A DNA stretch of 9,151 nucleotides from Ectothiorhodospiraceae bacterium. GTDB lineage: Bacteria > Pseudomonadota > Gammaproteobacteria > Nitrococcales > AK92. Both the position numbers and the translations under genes were made by a program. Positions within the stretch are counted from its first letter, which is position 1. Each line of letters opens with the position of its first letter. The notes below the pieces were generated by a model, which saw only the letters and a list, made by a program, of their open reading frames with translations, was not told the origin of the DNA and did not search any database. The stretch spans positions 1-9,151 of the forward strand of contig JAJUFY010000074.1 in assembly GCA_029263635.1 (NCBI GenBank), written 5' to 3'. Shown one piece after another: positions 1 through 8,654 of the stretch.

Positions 1-542
<542 letters not shown>

Positions 543-570
543 GCGCCGCACGGACCAGAGGCATGAAGCA

Positions 571-1992
<1,422 letters not shown>

Positions 1993-2000
1993 GCCTGTCC

Positions 2001-2031
2001 TGCCACGCCGCCGGCGGCGGCGTGGCACTTT
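2001..2031 (+). terminator. Probable intrinsic terminator after lpd
   Basis: A perfect 12-bp inverted repeat starts 9 bases after the lpd stop: arm TGCCACGCCGCC at 2001-2012, loop GGC, arm GGCGGCGTGGCA at 2016-2027. It is followed by CTTT only, so the U tract is short. The stem is very strong and well placed to end the sucB-lpd transcript. The weak U tract leaves open a Rho-assisted or 3'-end-protecting role. Confidence 0.68.
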
Positions 2032-2256
2032 CCCGCCGAGCAGAGCCACGCACCTGCCAAGCTCTCTCCATCTCTTCCGACTCCCGCTGCTTTCGCCATT
2101 GCCTGCGGGCACGGCCGCCTCGATTATCAGCAGCCAGGGGCGGCACTGCTGACAGCCGCCAAAACAATACGCATCCCTTTGTTTTTAAAAGGATTTGGGA
2201 ACGGGTTATCGCGCAAGGTACACTTGACCGCCACAACCAGAGGGGGACGCCGCTCC
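2032..2256 (+). promoter_or_regulatory. Leader region of acuI with two imperfect dyads
   Basis: This is a 225-bp gap between the lpd terminator and acuI with no gene. It must hold the acuI promoter if the hairpin at 2001 terminates. Two symmetric sites are visible. TCAGCAG at 2127-2133 pairs with CTGCTGA at 2146-2152 across 12 bases. ATCC..TTT at 2173-2180 pairs with AAA.GGAT at 2187-2194, in the only AT-rich patch. TTGTTT at 2180-2185 with GGTTAT at 2204-2209 (18-bp spacing) is a poor sigma-70-like pair. A good ribosome binding site, AGAGGGGGA at 2239-2247, lies 9 bases before the ATG at 2257. No operator can be assigned to a known regulator. Confidence 0.3.
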
Positions 2257-3243
2257 ATGGATAAGTTCAACGCGTTGCGAGTGCACAACGACAATGGTCA
2301 GGTCGAAGCGCGGCTGGAGCAGATCACGCCCGACATGCTTTCGCCGGGCAACGTCGTCATCCGAGCCGCCTACTCATGCATCAACTACAAGGACGCAATG
2401 GCGGTGACCGGCAAGGGCAAAGTCGCGCGCCGCTTTCCGCTGGTTCCGGGCATCGACGTCGCCGGCACCGTGCTGCACTCGGACGACCCGCGCTACCAGC
2501 CCGGCGAGCGCGTACTGGTCACCGGCTATGGCCTGGGCGAGGGCCATGACGGCGGCTACAGCGAGCAGGTGCGCGTCAACGCCGACTGGCTGATCCGCAT
2601 CCCCGAGGGGCTTTCCGAACGTGAGGCCATGCAGATAGGCACCGCCGGCTTCACCGCCGCGCGGGCGCTGGAGCGGCTGGAACGGGCCGGCACCAGCCCG
2701 GCGGACGGCCCGGTACTGATCACGGGCGCCACCGGCGGCGTCGGCAGCCTCGCCATCGACATCTTCAGCAAGGCCGGCTACAGCGTCACAGCGCTGACCG
2801 GCAAGCCCGATCAGGCCGACTACCTCAGGGCCCTGGGCGCCGACGAGGTGCTGCACACCGATCAGATCGAGCCCAGCAGGCGCCCGCTGGAGAGCGGCCG
2901 CTGGGGCGCGGCGGTCGACAGCCTGGGCGGCGACACGCTGGCCTGGATCCTCGCCAGCACCAAGCCCTGGTGCAACGTCGCCAGCATCGGCCTGGCCGCC
3001 GGCGTACAACTGCCGACCACCGTCATGCCGTTCATCATCCGCGGCGTCAGCCTGATCGGCATCGACTCGCCGCTGTGCCCGCACGACATCCGCGAGCGGG
3101 TCTGGCAGCGCCTGGGCCAGGAACTCAAGCCGCGTCATCTGGAACGGATCGGCGGCCAGGAAATCGGCCTCGACGGCATTGCCGATGCCTGCCGCAAGCT
3201 CATGGCCCGGGAGGTCACCGGCCGTTACATCGTCAAACTCTGA
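2257..3243 (+). CDS. acuI: Acrylyl-CoA reductase AcuI / YhdH-family zinc-free MDR oxidoreductase
   Basis: This 328-residue protein belongs to the zinc-independent medium-chain dehydrogenase/reductase superfamily, YhdH/AcuI branch. Characterised members use NADPH to reduce toxic acryloyl-CoA to propionyl-CoA in the cytoplasm. Diagnostic segments are INYKDAMAVTGKGK (from residue 42), FPLVPGIDVAGTV, the nucleotide-binding motif TGATGGVG (residues 156-163), and LPTTVMPFIIRGVSLIGIDS near the C-terminus. These match my memory of E. coli AcuI along the whole length. No zinc-binding cysteine cluster is seen. The ATG at 2257 is chosen because AGAGGGGGA lies nine bases upstream and MDR similarity begins just after it; an upstream TTG at 2179 would add 26 unrelated residues. 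It lies upstream of prpBC, and propionyl-CoA is the PrpC substrate, which supports AcuI over a generic quinone oxidoreductase. Substrate choice is still inferred. Confidence 0.88.
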   Translation: MDKFNALRVHNDNGQVEARLEQITPDMLSPGNVVIRAAYSCINYKDAMAVTGKGKVARRFPLVPGIDVAGTVLHSDDPRYQPGERVLVTGYGLGEGHDGGYSEQVRVNADWLIRIPEGLSEREAMQIGTAGFTAARALERLERAGTSPADGPVLITGATGGVGSLAIDIFSKAGYSVTALTGKPDQADYLRALGADEVLHTDQIEPSRRPLESGRWGAAVDSLGGDTLAWILASTKPWCNVASIGLAAGVQLPTTVMPFIIRGVSLIGIDSPLCPHDIRERVWQRLGQELKPRHLERIGGQEIGLDGIADACRKLMAREVTGRYIVKL

Positions 3244-3269
3244 GGGAGGCCGTGGCCTCCCTTTTTCTT
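3244..3269 (+). terminator. Intrinsic-terminator-like hairpin between acuI and prpB
   Basis: It begins directly after the acuI stop. GGGAGGC at 3244-3250 pairs with GCCTCCC at 3255-3261 around loop CGTG, followed by TTTTTCTT at 3262-3269. This is a textbook stem plus U tract. The U tract ends right beside the prpB ribosome binding site (GGAG at 3270-3273). Either acuI transcription mostly ends here and prpB has a promoter inside acuI, or readthrough is partial or regulated. Confidence 0.8.
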
Positions 3270-3282
3270 GGAGATACCGCCC

Positions 3283-4287
3283 ATGGCAACCACTGAATCC
3301 GCCGGCGCCCGCTTCCGCGCCGCCGTCGCCGCCGAGCAGCCGCTGCAGATCGTCGGCACCATCAATGCCTATTCGGCCCTGCTGGCCCGTCGTGCAGGCT
3401 TCAAGGCCATCTATCTGTCCGGCGCCGGCGTCGCCAACGCCTCCTTCGGGCTGCCCGACCTGGGCATCACCATGCTCAACGACGTGGTGGAAGATGCCCG
3501 CCGCATCACCGCAGCCGTCGACCTGCCGCTGCTGGTGGATATCGACACCGGCTGGGGATCGGCCTTCAACATCGCCCGCACCATTCGCGAGATGATCCGC
3601 GCCGGTGTGGCCTGCGTGCATCTGGAAGACCAGGTGCAGGCCAAGCGCTGCGGCCACCGCCCCGGCAAGGCGCTGGTCACCAAGGACGAGATGGTGGACC
3701 GCATCAAGGCGGCGGTGGACGCCCGCTTCGACCCGCAGTTCTGCATCATGGCCCGCACCGACGCCCATGCCTCGGAAGGCCTGGAGGCCGCCATCGAGCG
3801 CGCCCAGGCCTATGTCGAAGCCGGCGCCGACATGATCTTCGCCGAGGCGCTGGGATCACAGGAAGAATTCCGCACCTTCACCCAGGCGGTGAAAGTGCCG
3901 GTGCTCGCCAATATCACGGAATTCGGCAAGACGCCCATGCTGAGCGTCGACGAACTGCGCGACGCCGGCGTGGCCATGGCGCTGTATCCGCTCTCCGCCT
4001 TCCGCGCCATGAGCCGGGCGGCGGAGACGGTGTATGCGGCCATCCGCCGCGACGGCACCCAGCAAGCGGTGCTGGACACCATGCAGACCCGCGCCGAGCT
4101 GTACGAGGTGCTGGAGTACCACGCCTACGAACAGAAGCTCGACGAACTGTTTTCCAAAGAGAACAAATATCGCAAAGAGGAGCAAAGGACATGGCAGAGG
4201 CAAAGAAACTGGGCGGTGCCGGTCTGCGTGGCCAGTCGGCCGGCGAGACCGCGCTGTGCACCGTCGGCAAGGAAGGCACCGGCCTGA
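3283..4287 (+). CDS. prpB: 2-Methylisocitrate lyase, with an out-of-family C-terminal extension
   Basis: PrpB cleaves 2-methylisocitrate to pyruvate and succinate, the last step of the methylcitrate cycle. The isocitrate lyase/PEP mutase fold is evident: LSGAGVANASFG, the metal-binding VDIDTGWG (Asp86, Asp88), and the signature KRCGHRPGKALV with catalytic Cys123, the same number as in enteric PrpB. The start at 3283 has GGAG at 3270-3273, nine bases upstream. Family members end soon after a segment like YEQKLDELF, at about 290-298 residues. Here the frame continues to 334 residues. Codon 296 is TAT (4168-4170), one substitution from TAA, and no stop appears until TGA at 4285-4287. The extra 39 residues are basic and overlap prpC by 97 bp in another frame. 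This looks like stop-codon loss or a base-call error. The catalytic body is intact, so activity is likely. Confidence 0.95.
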   Translation: MATTESAGARFRAAVAAEQPLQIVGTINAYSALLARRAGFKAIYLSGAGVANASFGLPDLGITMLNDVVEDARRITAAVDLPLLVDIDTGWGSAFNIARTIREMIRAGVACVHLEDQVQAKRCGHRPGKALVTKDEMVDRIKAAVDARFDPQFCIMARTDAHASEGLEAAIERAQAYVEAGADMIFAEALGSQEEFRTFTQAVKVPVLANITEFGKTPMLSVDELRDAGVAMALYPLSAFRAMSRAAETVYAAIRRDGTQQAVLDTMQTRAELYEVLEYHAYEQKLDELFSKENKYRKEEQRTWQRQRNWAVPVCVASRPARPRCAPSARKAPA

Positions 4288-5321
4288 CTTACCGCGGCTA
4301 CGACATGAAGGAGCTGGCCGAAAAGGTCACGTTTGAAGAGGTCGCCTACCTGCTACTCAAAGGCGAGCTGCCGACCCAGGCGCGGCTGGACGCCTACAAG
4401 GCTCGCCTGAAGAGCCTGCGCAGCCTGCCGCAGCCGCTCAAGGAAGTGCTGGAACGCATCCCCGGCACGGCGCACCCGATGGACGTCATGCGTACCGGCT
4501 GCTCCTTCCTCGGCACCCTGGAACCGGAGGCCTCGTTCGACCAGCAGCAGGACGTGGCCGATCGCCTGCTGGCGGTATTCCCGTCCATCATCACCTACTG
4601 GTACCGCTACGCCCACGACGGCGTGCGCATCGACGAGAACACCGACGACGACTCGATCGGCGCCCACTTCCTGCATTGCCTGCACGGCAAGGCGCCCAGC
4701 GAGCTGCACGCCCAGGTGATGAACGTCTCGCTGATCCTCTACGCCGAGCACGAGTTCAACGCCTCGACCTTCACCGCCCGCGTCTGCGCCTCGACGCTCT
4801 CGGACATGTATTCCTGCATCACCGGCGCCATCGGCTCGCTCCGCGGCCCGCTGCATGGCGGCGCCAACGAGGCGGCCATGGCGATGATCGAGCGCTGGCA
4901 GACTCCGGACGAAGCCGAGCGCGGCATCCTCGACATGCTCGCCCGCAAGGAAAAGATCATGGGCTTCGGCCATGCGATCTACCGCGAGTTCGACCCCCGC
5001 AACGAAGTCATCAAGGGCTGGGCGAAGCGGCTCGCCGACGAGGTCGGCGACAAGGTGCTGTTCCCGGTCTCCGAGCGGGTCGACCAGGGGCTGTGGCGCG
5101 AGAAGAAGCTCTTCCCCAACGCCGACTTCTATCACGCCAGCGCCTACCACTTCATGGGCATCCCCACCGAGCTGTTCACGCCCATCTTCGTGATGAGCCG
5201 CGTCACCGGCTGGGCGGCGCACGTCATGGAGCAGCGCGCCAACAACCGCATCATCCGCCCCAGCGCCGACTACGTCGGCCCCGAGCTGCGCCCGGTACCG
5301 CCGATCGCGCAGCGCGGCTGA
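4191..5321 (+). CDS. prpC: 2-Methylcitrate synthase
   Basis: PrpC condenses propionyl-CoA with oxaloacetate to 2-methylcitrate, the entry step of the methylcitrate cycle. The 376-residue length fits the short bacterial citrate synthase/PrpC type. The start is supported by GAGGAG at 4177-4182, eight bases upstream, and by the N-terminus MAEAKKLGGAGLRGQ, which resembles Pseudomonas PrpC. The catalytic triad is visible: His222 in GPLHGGANEAAM, His261 in GFGHAIYREFDPRN, and Asp312 in NADFYHASAYHFMGIP. The internal segment AHPMDVMRTGCSFLG also favours PrpC over housekeeping citrate synthase, as does the position after prpB. Its first 97 bases are overlapped by the run-on prpB frame, so ribosomes finishing prpB would pass over its start site. 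Codon use is normal for the window. Confidence 0.97.
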   Translation: MAEAKKLGGAGLRGQSAGETALCTVGKEGTGLTYRGYDMKELAEKVTFEEVAYLLLKGELPTQARLDAYKARLKSLRSLPQPLKEVLERIPGTAHPMDVMRTGCSFLGTLEPEASFDQQQDVADRLLAVFPSIITYWYRYAHDGVRIDENTDDDSIGAHFLHCLHGKAPSELHAQVMNVSLILYAEHEFNASTFTARVCASTLSDMYSCITGAIGSLRGPLHGGANEAAMAMIERWQTPDEAERGILDMLARKEKIMGFGHAIYREFDPRNEVIKGWAKRLADEVGDKVLFPVSERVDQGLWREKKLFPNADFYHASAYHFMGIPTELFTPIFVMSRVTGWAAHVMEQRANNRIIRPSADYVGPELRPVPPIAQRG

Positions 5322-5353
5322 GCTACTCCGCTCCCACTACACGGGGCGACTGC

Positions 5354-5375
5354 ACGCCCGGCTCATGCCGGGCGT
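5354..5375 (+). terminator. Hairpin downstream of prpC, possible transcript end
   Basis: A perfect 9-bp stem, ACGCCCGGC at 5354-5362 and GCCGGGCGT at 5367-5375, closes on loop TCAT. It starts 33 bases after the prpC stop. There is no U tract on either strand, so it is not a canonical intrinsic terminator. It could mark or protect the 3' end of the prpBC message, or be a small palindromic repeat. It also lies downstream of the minus-strand pseudogene at 5470-5999. Confidence 0.45.
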
Positions 5376-5469
5376 CACTCAGGCGGATTCAGAGACTCAG
5401 CCTCTCGGGCCGGGCCGGCGCCCCGACTATGCAGGCTGACAGGCTGAGCCATGCCTCATCTTGTCAGGA
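5376..5469. other. Non-coding spacer
   Basis: I see no gene here. CTCAGCCT (5396-5403) and AGGCTGAG (5441-5448) form an 8-bp inverted repeat with a 37-base loop, and AGGCTGA occurs twice in tandem at 5433-5439 and 5441-5447. From about 5450 onward the sequence becomes clearly less GC-rich. The function is unknown. Confidence 0.35.
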
Positions 5470-5999
5470 TTACTTCGTGTAGGTAGTCGTGCCTGCACTC
5501 GTAGTCGTCTTGAGCTGCGTCGCACTACGGCTAAAGCTGAAACCGTCGTTAGCCGGCTTCGGCGGTTGTCGGGTTCCATAGCCGGTGCAATAAACCGGCG
5601 CCGGCTGTCCGTAGTTAAGCGTCACATTCTGGCAACAAGGCAAGAACTCCCTTCTCCCATGCTGGGTGGTGTTTCCGGGATCTTTGCCGGAACAAGGCGA
5701 GGTTTCGTGTCACCCATGCCGAGCTGCCCAAAGCCGCTGTCGATGCCGACCTGTCCCTACTTGGAAATATCTACCCCTGATTGGTCATAGGAATTATCCC
5801 CCCATGCCCAAAGCGTGCCGTTGGGCTTGATGGCGACCTTATACCGATAGCCGACTCCGACCCTGACCCAGTCCCGTTGTCTCTACTACCACCACCGTTG
5901 CTACCACTATCACCGCTCCCGCCACCGCAGGCCGCTAACGACAGTAACGCTCCCAAGGAAACTCTTTCCGACGGTAGTCAGCGCAGTATTGCTTTTCAT
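5470..5999 (-). pseudogene. Decayed lipoprotein gene with RCC1-type repeat
   Basis: No single frame is open, but joined pieces make a coherent secreted protein. The ATG at 5999 (AAGG just upstream) starts MKSNTALTTVGKSF. A one-base frame change then gives LGALLSLAACGGG, a lipobox with its Cys codon at 5929-5927, followed by a Gly/Ser linker. A second shift returns to the first frame, which reads DWVRVGVGYRYKVAIKPNG, then TLWAWGDNS (GTLWAWGDN at 5819-5793), an in-frame TAG at 5759-5757, then FGQLGMGDTKPRLVPAKI from 5732. These are typical RCC1 repeat motifs. A third shift leads to a Thr-rich tail (ending TTTSAGTTTYTK) that stops at 5470; assigning that tail to the same gene is less certain. 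Intact relatives would be lipid-anchored envelope proteins with a beta-propeller. Three frame changes plus a nonsense codon in 530 bp indicate a pseudogene rather than one sequencing slip. Its function is unknown. Confidence 0.75.
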
Positions 6000-6204
6000 A
6001 CTTGCCTTATGCCTCGAGGTCACACTTGATGTTCCCTAGCTATGAAATAGCAGCGCTTGCTCTAGGCCTGACCTGACGACTGTCACCGCAACCTGGAAGC
6101 CGAGGATTCCTGCTCTTTTACTGTCGACTCGACCGAAAGCTAGCAACAAACATCCGCACCACCATCTACAAAATTCGGTATAAATAACTGGATCGAGGAC
6201 GCGC
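6000..6204. promoter_or_regulatory. Divergent upstream region of the pseudogene and the LuxR gene
   Basis: This 205-bp AT-richer gap shows no gene. TATAAA at 6179-6184 resembles a -10 box for the plus-strand LuxR gene, but no good -35 hexamer is seen at the right distance. GCTAT-GAA-ATAGC at 6039-6051 is a perfect short dyad about 40 bases upstream of the pseudogene ATG and could be an operator. GAGGA at 6195-6199 would serve as ribosome binding site for a TTG start at 6205. All of these are weak calls. Confidence 0.35.
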
Positions 6205-7350
6205 TTGCGGGGCTGGGGGTGGAGCTTGGCGGCATTCGATGAGGAAGCTTGGTTATCCATAGTCGATGCCTTTAATGCGGCCGCCCTGGAACAGGGCAGC
6301 TGGCTGGAGGCGCTGGCTGGCCTGGCCGCGGCGACCGGCTCGCACAGCGGGCAGCTGATCAGCTTCGGCTCTTCCGCCAGCGCCCAGTTCAACTGGATTA
6401 CCGAAGTCGATCCGGACTGGCTGGAAGGGCTGGTCGCTGCTGGCGGCACGGATCCTTCCCGCAATCCGCGCCTGGCAGCGGGCCTGCGGGCGCCCGTCTT
6501 GCGACTGCTCACCGACGTCGACGTGATTTCTCCGGAAGAGCGTCGGCGCAATCCCATCTACGCCGACTTTCTGGACAACCACGACCTGCCGTTCATCTGC
6601 GCGACCACGCTGATCAGAACGGGTCAGCAGGCCGTTGGCCTGGCGGTGCTTCGCAGCAATGGGCAGAGAGAGATCGAGCCCGATCAGCGGCGCATATTCG
6701 CCTCCATCGCTCCGCATATCCGCTCGGCGGTGCGCACGCAGATGGCCCTGGAAGGACAGGCCGCCCAAGTGCTAGCCGGCGCTTTCGAATCGCTCACCCT
6801 GCCGGTGTTCATTTGCGACGGCAACGGCTCGGTACGGGTGATGACCAAGGGCGCCGAGGAGCTGGTCAGCACTGGCGACGGCCTCACTTTGAACCAGCAG
6901 CGGCTGAACGCCGTCCGCGCCGAGGAGACGGCGAGCCTCGCCGCGGCAATCCAGCGCGCCACCCACGGCCTGCAGCGCCCCGGCGAGCCGCCGCTGACGA
7001 CGCTGCTGATCCACCGCAAGGCCGGCGCGTTTCTGGTCCTGGACGTGATTCCGCTGCCGCGGCGGCCGTACAGCTTTGGCTTCGAGCCGCGGGCGCTGGT
7101 GGTGGCCCGCAGCGGCCGGCCTGATCCGCGCCGTTCGCGCCTGCTGCTGCAGGCGGCTTATCGCCTGACGTCCGCGGAAGCAGACGTCGCCCTGCAGCTG
7201 GCGGGGGGGCACCCGCCGGAAACGATCGCCGCAAACCGGAACGTGAGCGTGGGCACCGTGCGCGCGCAAATCCGCACGATCTACTCCAAGCTCAATGTTG
7301 GCCGGCAGATCGAGCTGGTTGCGCGCCTGCGGGAACTCGCCTGTATTTAA
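6205..7350 (+). CDS. LuxR-type (GerE HTH) transcriptional regulator, orphan
   Basis: This is a 381-residue DNA-binding protein if it starts at TTG 6205, or 374 if it starts at TTG 6226. An in-frame TAA at 6181 bounds the frame and no in-frame ATG exists near the N-terminus; GAGGA at 6195-6199 favours 6205. The C-terminal 60 residues, from about residue 319, form a LuxR helix-turn-helix: LTSAEADVALQLAGG, then IAANRNVSVGTVRAQIRTIY and SKLNVGRQIELVARL. No receiver domain or autoinducer-binding signature is recognised. The middle part, around LPVFICDGNGSVRVM, looks like a PAS-like sensory fold as seen in other stand-alone LuxR regulators. It sits between two halves of a methylcitrate locus, divergent from the pseudogene and convergent with prpF. 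Its target and ligand are unknown, and control of prp genes is only a guess. The frame appears intact, so it is probably functional despite the non-ATG start. Confidence 0.85.
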   Translation: MRGWGWSLAAFDEEAWLSIVDAFNAAALEQGSWLEALAGLAAATGSHSGQLISFGSSASAQFNWITEVDPDWLEGLVAAGGTDPSRNPRLAAGLRAPVLRLLTDVDVISPEERRRNPIYADFLDNHDLPFICATTLIRTGQQAVGLAVLRSNGQREIEPDQRRIFASIAPHIRSAVRTQMALEGQAAQVLAGAFESLTLPVFICDGNGSVRVMTKGAEELVSTGDGLTLNQQRLNAVRAEETASLAAAIQRATHGLQRPGEPPLTTLLIHRKAGAFLVLDVIPLPRRPYSFGFEPRALVVARSGRPDPRRSRLLLQAAYRLTSAEADVALQLAGGHPPETIAANRNVSVGTVRAQIRTIYSKLNVGRQIELVARLRELACI

Positions 7351-8579
7351 GCCAGATCGGTGTCCAGCCGGCGCTCGGGCCAGGAACCGCAACCCAGGAC
7401 ATCGGGCACCCGCACCCAGCCTTCCATCAGTACCCGCGCCGAGCGCGACATGATGGCCTTGGTGACGGTCCATTCGCCGTTCACCTGCTTCGCCTCGGCA
7501 CCCACCCGCAGGGTCCCGGACGGATGACCGAAGCGCACTGCGTTGCGCTCACCGCCCCCGGCGGCAAGATTGACCAGCGTGCCGGGCACGGCGGCAGCCG
7601 TGGCAATGGCAACGGCGGCCGTGCCCATCATGGCGTGGTGCAGCTTGCCCATGGACAGCGCCCGCACCAGCAGGTCGATCTCGCCGGCTGCTACCTGCTT
7701 GCCGCTGGAGGCCAGGTAGTCCTTAGGTGGAGCGACGAAGGCGATCTTGGGGGTATGCTGGCGACCGGCGGCCTCGCTGACGTCCTGGATCAGCCCCATG
7801 CGCACGGCGCCGTGGGCGCGGATGGTCTCGAACCTGGCCAGCGCCTCGGCATCCTCGTTGATGTCCGGCTGCAGCTCGGTGCCGGTGTAGCCGATGTCGG
7901 CGGCGTTGACGACGATGGTCGGGATGCCGGCGTTGCTCATGGTCGCCTTGAGCGTGCCTCGCCCCGGCACCTCCAGCTCGTCCACCAAATTGCCGGTAGG
8001 GAACAGGGCACCGCCGGCATCGTCCTCGCCGGCGGCCGGATCGAGGAACTCGATCTGCACCTCGGCGGCCGGGAAGGTGACGCCGTCGAGCTCGAAGTCG
8101 CCGGTCTCCTGCACCTCGCCATTGGTGATCGGCACGTGGGCGATGATGGTCTGGCCGATGTTGGCCTGCCAGATGCGCACGGTGCAGTGGCCATTGGCAG
8201 GGATGCGGCTGGCGTCCACCAGCCCGGCGCTGATGGCGAAGGAGCCGACCGCGGCGGTGAGGTTGCCGCAGTTGCCGCTCCAGTCGATCGCCGGCCGGTC
8301 GATCGCCACCTGCCCGAACAGGTAATCGACGTCGTGATCCGGCCGGCTGCTCTGCGACAGGATCACCACCTTGCTGGTGCTGGAGAAGCCGCCGCCCATG
8401 CCGTCGATCTGCTTGCCGTACGGATCGGGGCTGCCGATCACCCGCAACAACAGGGCATCGCGGGCGGGACCGGGAACCTGCGCCGGCGCGGGCAGGTCGC
8501 TGAGCTTGAAGAACACGCCCTTGCTGGTGCCGCCGCGCATGTAGGTGGCGGGGATCTTGATCTGGGGTGGGTGAGTCAT
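7347..8579 (-). CDS. prpF: 2-Methylaconitate isomerase PrpF
   Basis: PrpF is a cofactor-independent isomerase of the diaminopimelate-epimerase fold. It works with AcnD, converting the trans form of 2-methylaconitate made by AcnD to the cis form. The 410-residue product carries the family hallmark MRGGTSKGVFF (residues 14-24), Lys70 in GGFSSTSKVVI and Cys104 in WSGNCGNLTAAVGSF. These line up with the residues I recall as Lys73 and Cys107 in the Shewanella enzyme. The ATG at 8579 has GGAG eleven bases upstream; the upstream extension of the frame reads as non-homologous Arg-rich sequence and is rejected. It lies downstream of acnD on the same strand, with a 150-bp gap holding a hairpin. Its stop overlaps that of the converging LuxR gene. 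The gene looks complete. Confidence 0.97.
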   Translation of the reverse strand: MTHPPQIKIPATYMRGGTSKGVFFKLSDLPAPAQVPGPARDALLLRVIGSPDPYGKQIDGMGGGFSSTSKVVILSQSSRPDHDVDYLFGQVAIDRPAIDWSGNCGNLTAAVGSFAISAGLVDASRIPANGHCTVRIWQANIGQTIIAHVPITNGEVQETGDFELDGVTFPAAEVQIEFLDPAAGEDDAGGALFPTGNLVDELEVPGRGTLKATMSNAGIPTIVVNAADIGYTGTELQPDINEDAEALARFETIRAHGAVRMGLIQDVSEAAGRQHTPKIAFVAPPKDYLASSGKQVAAGEIDLLVRALSMGKLHHAMMGTAAVAIATAAAVPGTLVNLAAGGGERNAVRFGHPSGTLRVGAEAKQVNGEWTVTKAIMSRSARVLMEGWVRVPDVLGCGSWPERRLDTDLA

Positions 8580-8654
8580 GGCCGTTTGCGCTCCGGTGGT
8601 AGCAGGTGTCCGCAGAAGCAAGCGTCCCCGCCGCGATTTTCCAACCCCTCGTTC

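Noticed and set aside
2179..2256. Upstream TTG start for acuI adding 26 residues
   Set aside because: The added residues do not look like the family, and the ATG at 2257 has a strong, well-spaced ribosome binding site.
2374..3768. 464-codon minus-strand open frame opposite acuI and prpB
   Set aside because: It crosses two real genes and their terminator on the other strand, with low-complexity Gly/Ala/Asp content and no domain.
4353..5222. 289-codon minus-strand open frame opposite prpC
   Set aside because: It is a mirror of prpC codon structure, with no plausible start context or family resemblance.
5461..6029. Plus-strand small ORFs in the gap (5461-5790 and 5781-6029)
   Set aside because: They lie antisense to the RCC1 pseudogene; their translations show no motif, while the minus strand shows several.
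5322..6204. CRISPR array, tRNA or insertion sequence in the gap
   Set aside because: There are no regularly spaced repeats, no cloverleaf-like segment, and no transposase fragment or terminal inverted repeats that I could see.
6036..6557. 173-codon minus-strand ORF across the LuxR 5' end
   Set aside because: It is mostly antisense to the LuxR coding region, with no recognisable motif or ribosome binding site.
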